In this document: in pieces, positions 1 to 7,645 of the stretch
Numbering within the stretch: the stretch's first letter is position 1
How the letters are laid out: every line of letters starts with the position of its first letter
Assembly (NCBI RefSeq): GCF_031456545.1
Contig: NZ_JAVDUV010000001.1
Span: 682,001 to 746,000, forward strand
Source of the DNA: Agromyces sp. 3263
GTDB lineage: Bacteria; Actinomycetota; Actinomycetes; Actinomycetales; Microbacteriaceae
DNA length: 64,000 nt
Direction of reading: 5' to 3'
Program-made: the position numbers and the translations under genes
The notes under the pieces: model-generated
What the model saw: only the letters and a program-made list of their open reading frames with translations
Told to the model about the DNA's origin: nothing
Database searches by the model: none

Positions 1-25
1 CGATCGATTCGGTTTCCGTGCTCAC
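1..25 (-). CDS. 5' end of a gene running off the left edge, probably a sugar ABC permease
   Basis: Read on the minus strand, a GGAGAA ribosome-binding site is followed by a GTG start at 25 and the codons for M-S-T-E-T-E-S-I before the window ends. It lies directly downstream of a sugar-binding lipoprotein gene in the same direction. In actinobacterial CUT1-type sugar importers that position is normally held by the first permease gene. The function is inferred from position only; eight codons carry no family information. Confidence 0.45.
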
Positions 26-56
26 GTGATTCTCCGGTTCCTCGAGAAACAGTACT

Positions 57-93
57 CCGGGCCCGGCGGGGCGTGGCGCCCCACCGGGCCCGG
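57..93 (-). terminator. Strong GC hairpin between binding-protein gene and next gene
   Basis: Two 17-nt arms (57-73 and 77-93) pair with one mismatch around a TGG loop. The hairpin sits just after the stop of the binding-protein gene and before the start of the next gene of the same operon, with no U tract. This placement is typical of hairpins that stabilise the binding-protein part of the mRNA or partly attenuate transcription, giving excess binding protein over permease. That role is inferred. Confidence 0.55.
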
Positions 94-109
94 AACGACT
101 GCTCAGGTG

Positions 110-1414
110 TTACTGGTTGAGGACGACGTCCATCTCGTTGAAGAACTGCTCGACGGCCTCGTCGACGGTCAGGGTGCCGAAGCCGAGCTCCTGGCCGAGC
201 TGGCGGAACTTCTCCTCCAGGCTGCCGTAGCCGACGATCGGCACGGGCGGGGCGTCGCCGAGGCGGTCGGCGATGGAGTCCTCGTAGTCGCTGATCTGCT
301 GGCCCAGCGGGTCGAGCTCAGCGCCCTCGAGCATGGTCTTCGACGCGGGCAGGCCGCGGTTGGTGCCGAAGATCGCGCCCGCCTCGGGGCTGTTCACCAG
401 GAAGTTCACGAGCGTGGCCGCGGCCTCGGGGTGCTTGGTGGTGGAGGCGATCGAGTGCAGCATCGACGGCTTGAGGTAGAGGTCCTTCGCGCCCTCCTCG
501 GTCACCGGCGGGGCGACGAGGCCCAGCTCGGTGTAGCCCTCGCCGAGATTGCCGAGGTAGCCGGCGCCGAAGTTGTCCCAGGTGAGCTCGCTCGTGGTGA
601 GCGCGGCGTCGAAGCCGGAGACCGGGTAGATCTCCTCGAGTCGCTGCTGCGGGATGGTGTTGGCGCGCACGTCCTCGCCCTGCTCCCAGAACGCGGCGAG
701 GTCCTTCTCGGTGAAGTTCGGCTCACCGTCTTCGGTGAAGAGGTCCTCGCCCTTGGCGCGCTGCTGGATCTCGAAGTTCTGGATGCGGCCGGTGTAGTCG
801 GTGCCGCCCCAGAGGGCGCCGCCCCCGGCTTCGCTGACCTCGGCCATCCAGTCGGAGTAGTCCTCCCAGCTGCCGCCCTCGAACTCCTCGACGCCGACCT
901 GCTCGAGCAGCTTCGGGTTCGTGAAGAGGCCCCACGCGTTGGTGGAGGTGGGGATGCCGGTGGTCTCGCCGTCGACGACGCCGATCTGCAGGATGTTGTC
1001 GGCGAGGGGCTCGGTGTCGATGATGTTGCCGAGGTACGGCTCGAGGTCGAGCAGGAGCCCGTTCTCGGAGTACTGGCGCAGGTACGAGTAGTCGAACTGC
1101 ATGACGTCGGGCAGGCCGCCACCGGCCGCCTCGGTCTGGCGCTTCTCCCAGAACTCGGGGAAGCCGAGGAACGAGGAGTTGACGGTGATGTTCGGGTACT
1201 CCTCGTTGAATGCGGCGATGGCCTCGTCGTAGAGCGCGGCACGAACGTCGTTGCCCCAGAAGGCGAGGTTCAGCGTGACCTTCTCGTCGGGGTCGTAGGT
1301 CGCGGCCGCCTCGCTGCCGCCGCTGCCGCCCGAGCAGCCCGTCAGCACGAGGGCCGCGCTCGCGGCGACCGCCGCTGCGGCGGCCGCCATGCGGCGCTTG
1401 CGAATGTTGAACAT
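110..1414 (-). CDS. Sugar ABC transporter substrate-binding lipoprotein (CUT1 type)
   Basis: A 434-residue extracellular solute-binding protein. The N-terminus is a lipoprotein signal: a basic stretch (residues 4-8), an alanine-rich hydrophobic core and a lipobox LTGC with Cys27 as the predicted lipidated residue, followed by a Gly/Ser linker. The mature part has the usual bacterial family 1 sugar-binding features (LAFWGNDVR near residue 50, then an aromatic-rich binding cleft). It would capture an oligosaccharide or monosaccharide outside the membrane and hand it to permeases encoded beyond the left edge. It has its own promoter and LacI-type operator (1468-1514), so it can be induced apart from the enzymes upstream. 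The substrate cannot be read from sequence; neighbours point to a plant-derived sugar or uronide. Confidence 0.9.
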   Translation of the reverse strand: MFNIRKRRMAAAAAAVAASAALVLTGCSGGSGGSEAAATYDPDEKVTLNLAFWGNDVRAALYDEAIAAFNEEYPNITVNSSFLGFPEFWEKRQTEAAGGGLPDVMQFDYSYLRQYSENGLLLDLEPYLGNIIDTEPLADNILQIGVVDGETTGIPTSTNAWGLFTNPKLLEQVGVEEFEGGSWEDYSDWMAEVSEAGGGALWGGTDYTGRIQNFEIQQRAKGEDLFTEDGEPNFTEKDLAAFWEQGEDVRANTIPQQRLEEIYPVSGFDAALTTSELTWDNFGAGYLGNLGEGYTELGLVAPPVTEEGAKDLYLKPSMLHSIASTTKHPEAAATLVNFLVNSPEAGAIFGTNRGLPASKTMLEGAELDPLGQQISDYEDSIADRLGDAPPVPIVGYGSLEEKFRQLGQELGFGTLTVDEAVEQFFNEMDVVLNQ

Positions 1415-1467
1415 CGTTGTCCTCCCGGGATGAAAACGTCTCTGTCTGCCTGGTGCATGTCACGCCA

Positions 1468-1485
1468 TGGGAAAGCGCTTCCCCA
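1468..1485. promoter_or_regulatory. LacI-type operator TGGGAAAGCGCTTCCCCA
   Basis: A near-perfect palindrome centred on AAGCGCTT. It lies immediately downstream of the -10 of the binding-protein promoter, where a bound repressor would block transcription. The same core recurs before most sugar operons of this window. Confidence 0.75.
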
Positions 1486-1514
1486 AAGATAGCCCAGGCA
1501 GGCAGGTGGGTCAA
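1486..1514 (-). promoter_or_regulatory. Sigma70-type promoter of the binding-protein gene
   Basis: On the minus strand, TTGACC (1509-1514) is followed after exactly 17 nt by TATCTT (1486-1491). This is close to the consensus of the housekeeping sigma factor and abuts the operator at 1468-1485. It reads toward the binding-protein start at 1414. Confidence 0.65.
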
Positions 1515-1566
1515 CTGAATCCAGAAAATCGTTTCAATTCGTTATCGGATGCCGCAGCGGCGCCGG

Positions 1567-2532
1567 TCACACCGAGCGAATCACCCGGTCAAGTGAGGTT
1601 TCGGCCGTCAGTGCATCGCGGATGCACACGAGCCGATCGTCCACGACTCGCAGCGGCGCCGAGAACACGGCGCTGAGCCGGGCCGCGGAGTCGTCGCTGG
1701 AGCCGAGTTCCGAGCCGTCCCAGTGCGGGTGCGTGAAGTAGTACAGCACGGCTTGGTCGCCCTCGACGACCACGTCCCCGTGCCGGCCGAACGTCGCGTC
1801 GCCGGCCCGTGACCCGGGCGCGCCGAGGATCACGTCGTCGGGCCCGCCCTGGCGCTGCCACGTCACGGCGTCGCGCGACCGGTGGACGCCCATGCCGCGC
1901 CACTCGTCGACGAGCATCCACCACCAGCCGCCGAGCTCGAAGACGTTCGGCCCCTCGTGCGGCCGGTCGCCGATCGCCCGGCCCTTGACCCGCCAGGCCG
2001 CGAGGTCGTCGCTCACCGCGACCCACGTCGTCGAGTCATCCGCCTCGTCCTTGTACCAGAGCCGCCACCGCCCGTCGGGGCAGTGCGCGACGCAGGCGTC
2101 GATCACCCGGTCACTGCTCAGGGCGAGCTCGCCGACGACGCTCCAGTGCTCGAGGTCGTCGCTCGCGTACTCCACGATGCGGCGCGGATGGCCCTCCCAC
2201 CGGTCGGGGATGCCGTCGATGACGGTCAGGTACATGCGGTACCGCTCGCCGTCGTCGATCACCTCGGGCGCCCAGTGCGTCTCGTCGCCCGCGCCGAGCT
2301 GCAGTCCGGCCGGGGTGCCGGCGTACCGCCAGTCGCGTGCGTCGGCCGAGCGGGCGATGCCGATGCGCGACCCGTGCACCCAGGCGACGCCGGGCTCGTC
2401 GACGGTCGCCCGGCGTTGCGTGTAGAACATCCACCACTCCCCCGTGTCGCGGTGGCGGATGACGGTCGGATCGGTCGCGCCGTCGTACACCGGGTCGTGG
2501 AACAGCGCGTGGTCGGTCGCCTCCGCGGGCAT
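1567..2532 (-). CDS. GH43-like glycosyl hydrolase (five-bladed propeller fold)
   Basis: A 321-residue protein from the ATG at 2532. A GTG nine bases earlier (2541) overlaps the upstream stop as GTGA and could also be used; the G-rich stretch before the ATG favours 2532. Blade-like repeats of Trp/Tyr and Asp (FHDPVYDGATDPTVI near residue 10, WWMFYTQRR, later HWAPEVI and GPNVFELGGWWWM) resemble the GH43/GH32/GH130 beta-propeller superfamily. No signal peptide is visible, so it probably acts in the cytosol on a short imported saccharide. It is the last enzyme gene of a translationally coupled cluster with an oxidoreductase and a cupin. Family-level assignment is moderate; linkage specificity is unknown. 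Confidence 0.7.
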   Translation of the reverse strand: MPAEATDHALFHDPVYDGATDPTVIRHRDTGEWWMFYTQRRATVDEPGVAWVHGSRIGIARSADARDWRYAGTPAGLQLGAGDETHWAPEVIDDGERYRMYLTVIDGIPDRWEGHPRRIVEYASDDLEHWSVVGELALSSDRVIDACVAHCPDGRWRLWYKDEADDSTTWVAVSDDLAAWRVKGRAIGDRPHEGPNVFELGGWWWMLVDEWRGMGVHRSRDAVTWQRQGGPDDVILGAPGSRAGDATFGRHGDVVVEGDQAVLYYFTHPHWDGSELGSSDDSAARLSAVFSAPLRVVDDRLVCIRDALTAETSLDRVIRSV

Positions 2533-2537
2533 CCCGG

Positions 2538-3632
2538 TCACCCCCGGCGCAGGTCGCTGATCGGGCTCTCCAGGCTCCGCCGCCGGTCCACGTCGTCGCG
2601 CAGGGTCGCGGGAGTGACCAGGGCGCCCGACGCCGCCGAGGAGTAGATCGCCGTGACGATCTCGAACGAGCGAACGGCATCCGACGCCGTCGACGGCAAC
2701 GGCGCGCCCGACTGCAGCGCCGTGTAGATGTCGCGCACGAGCGGCCCGTGCCCGCTCGCCTCCTCGACCTCGGGAAGGGCCCAGCCCGCGGCCGTCGCGG
2801 GGTCGACGTGCGGAGCCGGGGTGATGCGCCAGTGCTCGTGTCCGTGCCCGTAGAGGTGGTCGACCGTGACGGTGGCGAGCTCGGTGTCGATGCGGATCGA
2901 GCTCGTCTCGCGCGGCGAGAGGGCACTGGTGATGACGGATGCCACGGCGCCGCCGGCGAACGAGACGACCGCCGTCGACACGTCCTCCATCTGCGTCTCG
3001 CGATCGAGGCGCCAGAGCTGGCCCTGCACGCTCGCCCAGTCGCCGAGGAGCCAGGCGAGCAGGTCGATCTGGTGGATGCCGAGGCCGAGCGTCGGACCGC
3101 CGCCCTCGGTGGCCCACTTTCCTCGCCACGGCACCTCGAAGTAGGCCGGATCCCGGAACCACAGGGTCTGGCACGTCGCGACGAGCGGCCGCCCGAGCGC
3201 GCCCGAGTCGAGGAGGCCCCGCACGTGCGCCGCGGCTGAGCCGGTGCGCTGCTGGAACACGACGGCGAGGCGGCGGTCGTTGCGGGTCGCGGCATCCGTC
3301 ATCGCGTCGAGCTGGTCGAGCGAGAGCGCAGCCGGCTTCTCGCAGACGACGTGCACGCCGGCATCGAGGGCGGCGATCGCCTGCTCGGCGTGCACGCCCG
3401 GCGGGGTGCACACGTGCAGCACGTCGATGCCGCCGTCGGCGAGCAGCGCGTCGAGCGATGCGGCGGTCGACGGCACGCTCCACCGTTCGGCGAAGGCGCG
3501 CGCGAGCTCGGGGTCGCGGTCGACGACGGCGACGAGCTCGGCGTCGGCGGTGGCGGCGATGGCCTCGGCGTGCGCGTTGGCGATGGCGCCGGTGCCGACG
3601 ATCGCGGCGCGCAGCGGGGTGTGCTCAGGCAT
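2538..3632 (-). CDS. Gfo/Idh/MocA family NAD(P)-dependent oxidoreductase
   Basis: A 364-residue enzyme with an N-terminal Rossmann motif GTGAIA (residues 13-18), an acidic D38/D40 after strand 2, and the family hallmark CEKPAA (EKP at 98-100) in the active site. The C-terminal half is the usual mixed beta-sheet substrate domain. Such enzymes oxidise or reduce hydroxyls on sugars, inositols and their acids. Its start lies inside the 3' end of the cupin gene (8-nt overlap), and its stop TGA overlaps the possible GTG start of the hydrolase gene, so all three are probably translated together. The substrate is unknown. Confidence 0.88.
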   Translation of the reverse strand: MPEHTPLRAAIVGTGAIANAHAEAIAATADAELVAVVDRDPELARAFAERWSVPSTAASLDALLADGGIDVLHVCTPPGVHAEQAIAALDAGVHVVCEKPAALSLDQLDAMTDAATRNDRRLAVVFQQRTGSAAAHVRGLLDSGALGRPLVATCQTLWFRDPAYFEVPWRGKWATEGGGPTLGLGIHQIDLLAWLLGDWASVQGQLWRLDRETQMEDVSTAVVSFAGGAVASVITSALSPRETSSIRIDTELATVTVDHLYGHGHEHWRITPAPHVDPATAAGWALPEVEEASGHGPLVRDIYTALQSGAPLPSTASDAVRSFEIVTAIYSSAASGALVTPATLRDDVDRRRSLESPISDLRRG

Positions 3633-4386
3633 GGGATTCCTCCACGGGGTCGGTGCGGTAGGTGCGCAGGCGGCCGCACATGCCGAAGGCGTCGGCGGCC
3701 GGGGAGCTCGCGACGCGGGCGCCGGCCAGGCCGGGGTCGCGCCCCTGGTCGAGCGCGTCGAGTCGCCGCCTCGTCTCCTGGGCGGCCGCGAGCGCGCCGG
3801 AACGCCAGCGCTCCCGCCACTCGGGCGCGCGCGGTGCCACGAGCGCGACGGCGCGGGCGTGGAGGCGGGCGAGCCGCTCGGGGTCGAGGTGCCGGTCGTC
3901 GACGGCGCCGCCGACGAAGAGCGCGCGGAAGCCCTCGACGGCGAGGTCGCGGCGGGCGAGCGCGGCGTCGAGGCGGTCGGCATCGGGTCGGTCGGCGGCC
4001 GGCAGGGTCGCGGCGGCCCGGTATCGGTCGGCGTCGGCGAGCACGTCGTCGGGGAAGGTCATGACGGCGTCGCCGGCCTCGGGCAACCCGGCGTTCTGCA
4101 TGACGACGCGCACCTCGAGGTCGCCGCCGTCGTTGACGACGCGGTGGATGACGCCCGGCTCGAACCACACGAGCGAGCCGGGCTCGAGCGGATGCTCCGC
4201 GAAGCCCGACCCGTCGACGGTCTGCAGGCGCCCGTGTCCCGCGACGACGACGTAGGCCTCGGCCGAGACGGTGTGCAGGTGCGGCGTGCCGCCCGGCAGC
4301 CCGTCGGAGGCGCGGCCGCCGTAGACCTCGAGCACGCTGACGGAGGTGGCGCCGGGAAACGCGGGCCGGCTGGCGCCGGCGCTCAT
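3625..4386 (-). CDS. Cupin-domain protein with long helical C-terminus
   Basis: A 253-residue protein. The N-terminal cupin has motif 1 with H36, H38, E43 and G50 and motif 2 with P-G-x-x-H81-x-x-x-N85, so a metal site looks intact. The remaining 150 or so residues are Ala/Arg/Asp-rich and probably helical (DRLDAALARRDLAVEGFRAL and following). The ATG at 4386 overlaps the stop of the PmoA-like gene as ATGA. The context of hydrolase, Gfo/Idh enzyme and PmoA-like protein suggests a sugar-modifying or isomerising role, but single cupins cannot be assigned from sequence. The C-terminal extension is unusual for a simple sugar cupin. Confidence 0.75.
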   Translation of the reverse strand: MSAGASRPAFPGATSVSVLEVYGGRASDGLPGGTPHLHTVSAEAYVVVAGHGRLQTVDGSGFAEHPLEPGSLVWFEPGVIHRVVNDGGDLEVRVVMQNAGLPEAGDAVMTFPDDVLADADRYRAAATLPAADRPDADRLDAALARRDLAVEGFRALFVGGAVDDRHLDPERLARLHARAVALVAPRAPEWRERWRSGALAAAQETRRRLDALDQGRDPGLAGARVASSPAADAFGMCGRLRTYRTDPVEESHA

Positions 4387-5306
4387 GGTTCGCCCAGCAG
4401 GTCGCGCAGCCCTGCGGCCCCCGCGGCGGCGAGATCGCTCGCGCGCACCTGGTCGCTCCCGCCGTCGGCGATCACGACGCCGTACCGCAGCACGAGGGTG
4501 TCGCCGGCCGCGACGGTGTGCTCCTCGCTGAAGAACGGTGCGGGGCAGATGCAGGCGAACTCCTCGCTGCGGGCGAACCACTGGGTGGGGTGCTGCACGT
4601 TGCCCGGGTCGTCCATCATCACGATGGTCGAGGCCGCACCGCTGCCGTCGTGCCGTCCGCTGAAGCCCATCCACGGGGCGCGCATGCCGCGGAGCTCGTC
4701 GCCGCCCGCCACGCCGGGCGCGAGCAGGTCGCCCCCGGTGAACGAGCGCGGGCCGCGCCAGAAGAGGCCCCCGTAGCCGGCGTTCTCTCGGCCCCGGGTG
4801 GTCGGCGACCCGATCGGGACGTCACGATGCGACACGTTGCGCATCCGCGTCTCGAAGGCGAGCAGCCACGCCTCCTCCCCGTCGAGCAGAGTCGCGCCGA
4901 TCGTGCGCCGCTCGTCGAACACGGTCCCGCCGGCCTCGGTCACCCAGTCGAGGCGTTCGACGAGGCGGACGCCGGGCGCGGCATCCGATCGCTCGTCGAA
5001 CGCCCGGTGCAGCTGGCTGCCGTTGTTCGGCAGCTGCACGTAGCCCTCGCCCGACACGAAGGTGGGGCCGCCCCAGAAGTTCTCGTCGCCGACGACGGGG
5101 AGCGACCAGGCGATGCCCTTGTGCCACACATGGTCGTGCGGGCGGAAGAGCGACACGAGCTCGCCCCCGCGGGTGCGGACGGGGCTGAGATAGGGGCGCG
5201 GCGATTCGAGCTGCACGTCGCTGGGCCGGTGCACGTACTCGGCGAGCACCACGTCGTCGTCGAGGATGAGCACGCGGTCGTCGCGCTCCTCGGTGCGGAT
5301 GGGCAT
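4383..5306 (-). CDS. PmoA family protein (DUF6807)
   Basis: A 307-residue protein with the pattern RPYLSPVRT...SLFRPHDHVWHKGIAWSLP (about residues 36-73) and NFWGGPTFV, typical of the family annotated PmoA/DUF6807. Despite that label it is unrelated to membrane methane monooxygenase: there are no membrane helices and the neighbours are sugar genes. A His-rich HDHVWHKG stretch may bind metal or substrate. The gene starts with ATG at 5306 behind a GAGGAGCC ribosome-binding site and heads the operon PmoA-cupin-Gfo/Idh-hydrolase, with a LacI-type operator 44 bp upstream. Members are usually found in polysaccharide or sugar-acid loci; the reaction is not established. Confidence 0.78.
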   Translation of the reverse strand: MPIRTEERDDRVLILDDDVVLAEYVHRPSDVQLESPRPYLSPVRTRGGELVSLFRPHDHVWHKGIAWSLPVVGDENFWGGPTFVSGEGYVQLPNNGSQLHRAFDERSDAAPGVRLVERLDWVTEAGGTVFDERRTIGATLLDGEEAWLLAFETRMRNVSHRDVPIGSPTTRGRENAGYGGLFWRGPRSFTGGDLLAPGVAGGDELRGMRAPWMGFSGRHDGSGAASTIVMMDDPGNVQHPTQWFARSEEFACICPAPFFSEEHTVAAGDTLVLRYGVVIADGGSDQVRASDLAAAGAAGLRDLLGEP

Positions 5307-5349
5307 CTGGCTCCTCGGAATCGTCGTCGATCGGCAACGGGTCGCGCGA

Positions 5350-5367
5350 TGGGAAAGCGCTATCCCA
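5350..5367. promoter_or_regulatory. LacI-type operator TGGGAAAGCGCTATCCCA
   Basis: An 18-bp imperfect palindrome upstream of the PmoA-like operon, with the same core as the sites at 1468, 14988 and 27628. The TAG stop of the preceding M24-like gene (5360-5362) lies inside it, so the operator doubles as coding and stop sequence. Confidence 0.75.
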
Positions 5368-6448
5368 AGCCTACACGGACGAGCTGGATCGGTCGAGGCC
5401 GGCCTGCGACCTCGATGGTCGGCCAGCGCGGATCGACCGTGAGCGCCTCGACGCCCGACGCGGCCACCAGGACCGTGTCCTCCACCTTCGCGCCCGGAGC
5501 CGTGGGATTCCACGCGAACGCGTGCCGCGCCTGCACCAGGTCCTCCACGGCCGCGGTGGCCCGCGGGTCGCGACCCGCGTAGCCGGCCGCGCCGCCCTGG
5601 TGATGGCGCCGCCACTCCTCCGCGTCGAAGCCCGCCGCGCCGTATGCCGCGATGCCCTCCTCGAACGCCGCGCCGATCGTGCCGCCCACTCGAGTGCCGT
5701 CGAGGAACTCGGCCTCGACGTCGAGGATGCGCCGCTCTGCGTCGGCCTCGATCGCCGAGGCGCCCCACCGCACCCAGCGGGTCGCGTTCGCGATGAGGCC
5801 GTGCCGCCGCCCGCACACCACGAGCATCGCCCGGTCGCCGATCGGCGCGGCGGTGGGCAGCGGATGCCGGTGCGCGAGCCTCGATCGTCCGGCGACGAGG
5901 GTCACGAGCGGGTCGATCCCGCGCGCGACCAGGTCGCCGGCGAGGCGGGCGGCGACCTCGCGCTCGGTGTCGGACCGCCGGGCGCCGGTCGCGGCATCCG
6001 TCAGCGCCTCGGCGACCTCCCGGCAGAGCGCCCGGTATCGGTCGAGCTCGGCGGGCAGGAGGCCGGCACGGGCCGCGCGCAGGCCTTCGGCGGCGTCGGC
6101 CTCCTCGAGCTCGGCGATGCCCGCGGGCGCCAGCGGCTCATGCCACGGCACCTCGGTGACCGTGAGCGCGGTGCGGCCCGGGTCGCCGAGCTCCTCGCTC
6201 CGCAGGCGGTCGGCCTCGTTCGCGAACATGCGGAGCTCGTCGCCCGAGCGCGACACGACCACGGCGAGCACCGGGTCGCCGGCGAGCGAGACGTGCGTGC
6301 GCGCGCCGTCGAGGTACCAGGCGAGCGCCGTGTGCGACCGGAGCACGATCGACGCCGCGCCGCGCCGGTCGAGCAGGTCGAGCACGCGGTCGCGCTTCGC
6401 GGCCCGGTCGGCGTGAGACGGCGCCGACGCTGACGCTGACGCGATCAT
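5360..6448 (-). CDS. M24 (creatinase/aminopeptidase P) fold protein with degenerate metal site
   Basis: A 362-residue protein. Residues about 1-130 look like the creatinase N-terminal domain and the rest like the pita-bread M24 domain (RRSDTEREVAARLAGDLVARG, HPLPTAAPIG, ending KVEDTVLVAASGVEALT). Where active M24 enzymes have two metal-binding Asp residues in a DxG...SDxTR pattern, this protein reads VVCGRRHGLIANATRW. The Glu of the usual IEPG motif also appears to be Asn-Pro. Only the final Glu of VEDTVLV is clearly kept. It is therefore probably not a dinuclear metallopeptidase. It is translationally coupled (ATGA, 6445-6448) to the LacI gene upstream, which ties it to sugar regulation or catabolism. 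Confidence 0.75.
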   Translation of the reverse strand: MIASASASAPSHADRAAKRDRVLDLLDRRGAASIVLRSHTALAWYLDGARTHVSLAGDPVLAVVVSRSGDELRMFANEADRLRSEELGDPGRTALTVTEVPWHEPLAPAGIAELEEADAAEGLRAARAGLLPAELDRYRALCREVAEALTDAATGARRSDTEREVAARLAGDLVARGIDPLVTLVAGRSRLAHRHPLPTAAPIGDRAMLVVCGRRHGLIANATRWVRWGASAIEADAERRILDVEAEFLDGTRVGGTIGAAFEEGIAAYGAAGFDAEEWRRHHQGGAAGYAGRDPRATAAVEDLVQARHAFAWNPTAPGAKVEDTVLVAASGVEALTVDPRWPTIEVAGRPRPIQLVRVGLG

Positions 6449-7455
6449 CGCACCGGTCCCGTGGAATCGCGCACCTCGAGTCGCGGGCGGAACAGCACGG
6501 TGTGCTCGATCGGACCGCCGGCGATGAGCGTGCGCAGCCGGGCCCACACCTGCCCGCCGAGCTCCGCTCGGGGCACCGACATGCTCGTGAGGCTGGGCGT
6601 GGCGTACTCGGCCATGGGCACGTCGTCGAAGCCGGCGATCGACAGCTCGCCCGGCACGTCGATGCCGAGGCACCGCAGGCGGGTGAGCAGTCCGAACGCC
6701 ACGAGGTCGTTGAAGGCCATGATCGCCGTGGCCCCGTTCCTGCTCGCGCCGAGCACCGCCTCGGCCACCGCGTAGCCGTCCTCCAGCCGCGAGCCGCCCG
6801 GCACCACGTCGATGCGCAGCGAGGGGTCGGCCCGCTTCGCCTCATCGACCCCGCGCAGGCGCTCGGCGTTCGACGCGCTCGAGGCCGGCCCGCTCACGTA
6901 GGCGAGATGACGGTGCCCGAGCCCGCGCAGGTGGTCGACGAGGTCGCGGATGCCGCGCACGTAGTCGATGCCCACGATCGGCACGTCGGCATCGGGCAGG
7001 GAGCGATTGACCACGACGACGGGGGCGAGCGCGGCGACGAGGCGCCGGAGGCGCTGCTCGGGCATGCGCGGGGCACACAGCACGAGCGCGTCGCAGCGAT
7101 GCCGCGCCTCGACGGCGGTCGCCTCCTCGTCCTCGACCCGCTCGGCCGTGTCGGCCACCATCACGCGGTAGCCGTCGGATGCCGCAGCGAGGCTCAGTCC
7201 CTTGAGGATGCCTTGGAACAGCGGGTTCTCCAGGTCGGGCACGACCATGGCGATCGTGTCGTTGCGGCCGTGCACGAGGCTGCGGGCGGCGACGCTCGGC
7301 GAGTAGCCGAGGGTGGCGATCGACGCCTGCACGCGACGGACGATCTCGGGATCCACCGACTGCTTGCCGTTCAGCACCCGCGACACCGACGCCTGCGAGA
7401 CGCCCGCGTGCATGGCCACGTCGGCGATCGTCGTCGCCCGGCTCCGCTCGCGCAT
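6445..7455 (-). CDS. LacI family transcriptional regulator
   Basis: A 336-residue regulator. The N-terminal LacI helix-turn-helix and hinge helix are clear (TTIADVAMHAGVSQASVSRV at about 8-27, then LNGK). A periplasmic-binding-protein-like effector domain follows (VVPDLENPLFQGILKGL, IVGIDYVRGI, FDDVPMAEYATPSLTS). It is transcribed divergently from the uronate/aldarate operon and lies between two operator-like palindromes (7542 and 7610), so it most likely represses both itself and that operon until a sugar or sugar acid binds. It is one of two LacI genes here and the likelier controller of the sites nearby. Confidence 0.92.
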   Translation of the reverse strand: MRERSRATTIADVAMHAGVSQASVSRVLNGKQSVDPEIVRRVQASIATLGYSPSVAARSLVHGRNDTIAMVVPDLENPLFQGILKGLSLAAASDGYRVMVADTAERVEDEEATAVEARHRCDALVLCAPRMPEQRLRRLVAALAPVVVVNRSLPDADVPIVGIDYVRGIRDLVDHLRGLGHRHLAYVSGPASSASNAERLRGVDEAKRADPSLRIDVVPGGSRLEDGYAVAEAVLGASRNGATAIMAFNDLVAFGLLTRLRCLGIDVPGELSIAGFDDVPMAEYATPSLTSMSVPRAELGGQVWARLRTLIAGGPIEHTVLFRPRLEVRDSTGPVR

Positions 7456-7541
7456 CGCGCCCCCAAAGGTCTCGTGTCGACGCGGGCCGGCCGGCCGGGC
7501 TCGGGTCGTGGTGATCGGAATGCCGCGGCTCGCGCGTCCTC

Positions 7542-7559
7542 CGGGAAATCGGTTCCCCA
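7542..7559. promoter_or_regulatory. LacI-type operator CGGGAAATCGGTTCCCCA
   Basis: A palindrome with GGGAA/TTCCC arms upstream of the LacI gene start at 7455 (minus strand). Its core ATCGGT differs from the AGCGCT core of the other sites, so affinity may differ. Probable autoregulatory site. Confidence 0.6.
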
Positions 7560-7573
7560 GTCTAGCCGCTAAC

Positions 7574-7603
7574 TTGCCGCAGAGCCCAGTGGCGACGTAG
7601 TCT
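7574..7603 (+). promoter_or_regulatory. Candidate promoter of the uronate/aldarate operon
   Basis: TTGCCG (7574-7579) and TAGTCT (7598-7603) are separated by 18 nt and point at the dehydrogenase gene starting at 7646. An operator-like palindrome follows immediately. Moderate match to consensus. Confidence 0.45.
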
Positions 7604-7609
7604 CAAGCA

Positions 7610-7627
7610 CAGAAAGCGGTTTCTCAA
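7610..7627. promoter_or_regulatory. LacI-type operator CAGAAAGCGGTTTCTCAA
   Basis: Imperfect palindrome GAAAGCGGTTTC located just after the candidate -10 of the plus-strand operon and 19 bp before its first start codon. The position suits a roadblock or promoter-proximal repressor site. Confidence 0.55.
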
Positions 7628-7645
7628 CTCGCCTCTGGAGGGCAC

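Noticed and set aside
26..1492. A 488-residue plus-strand reading frame opposite the sugar-binding protein
   Set aside because: Its translation is Ala/Val/Glu/Arg/Gly low complexity, as expected for the antisense of a high-GC gene, while the minus strand has a clear signal peptide, lipobox, promoter and operator.
4383..5306. Methane monooxygenase subunit suggested by the PmoA family name
   Set aside because: No membrane helices or copper-site pattern; the label is a historical misnomer for a soluble sugar-locus family.
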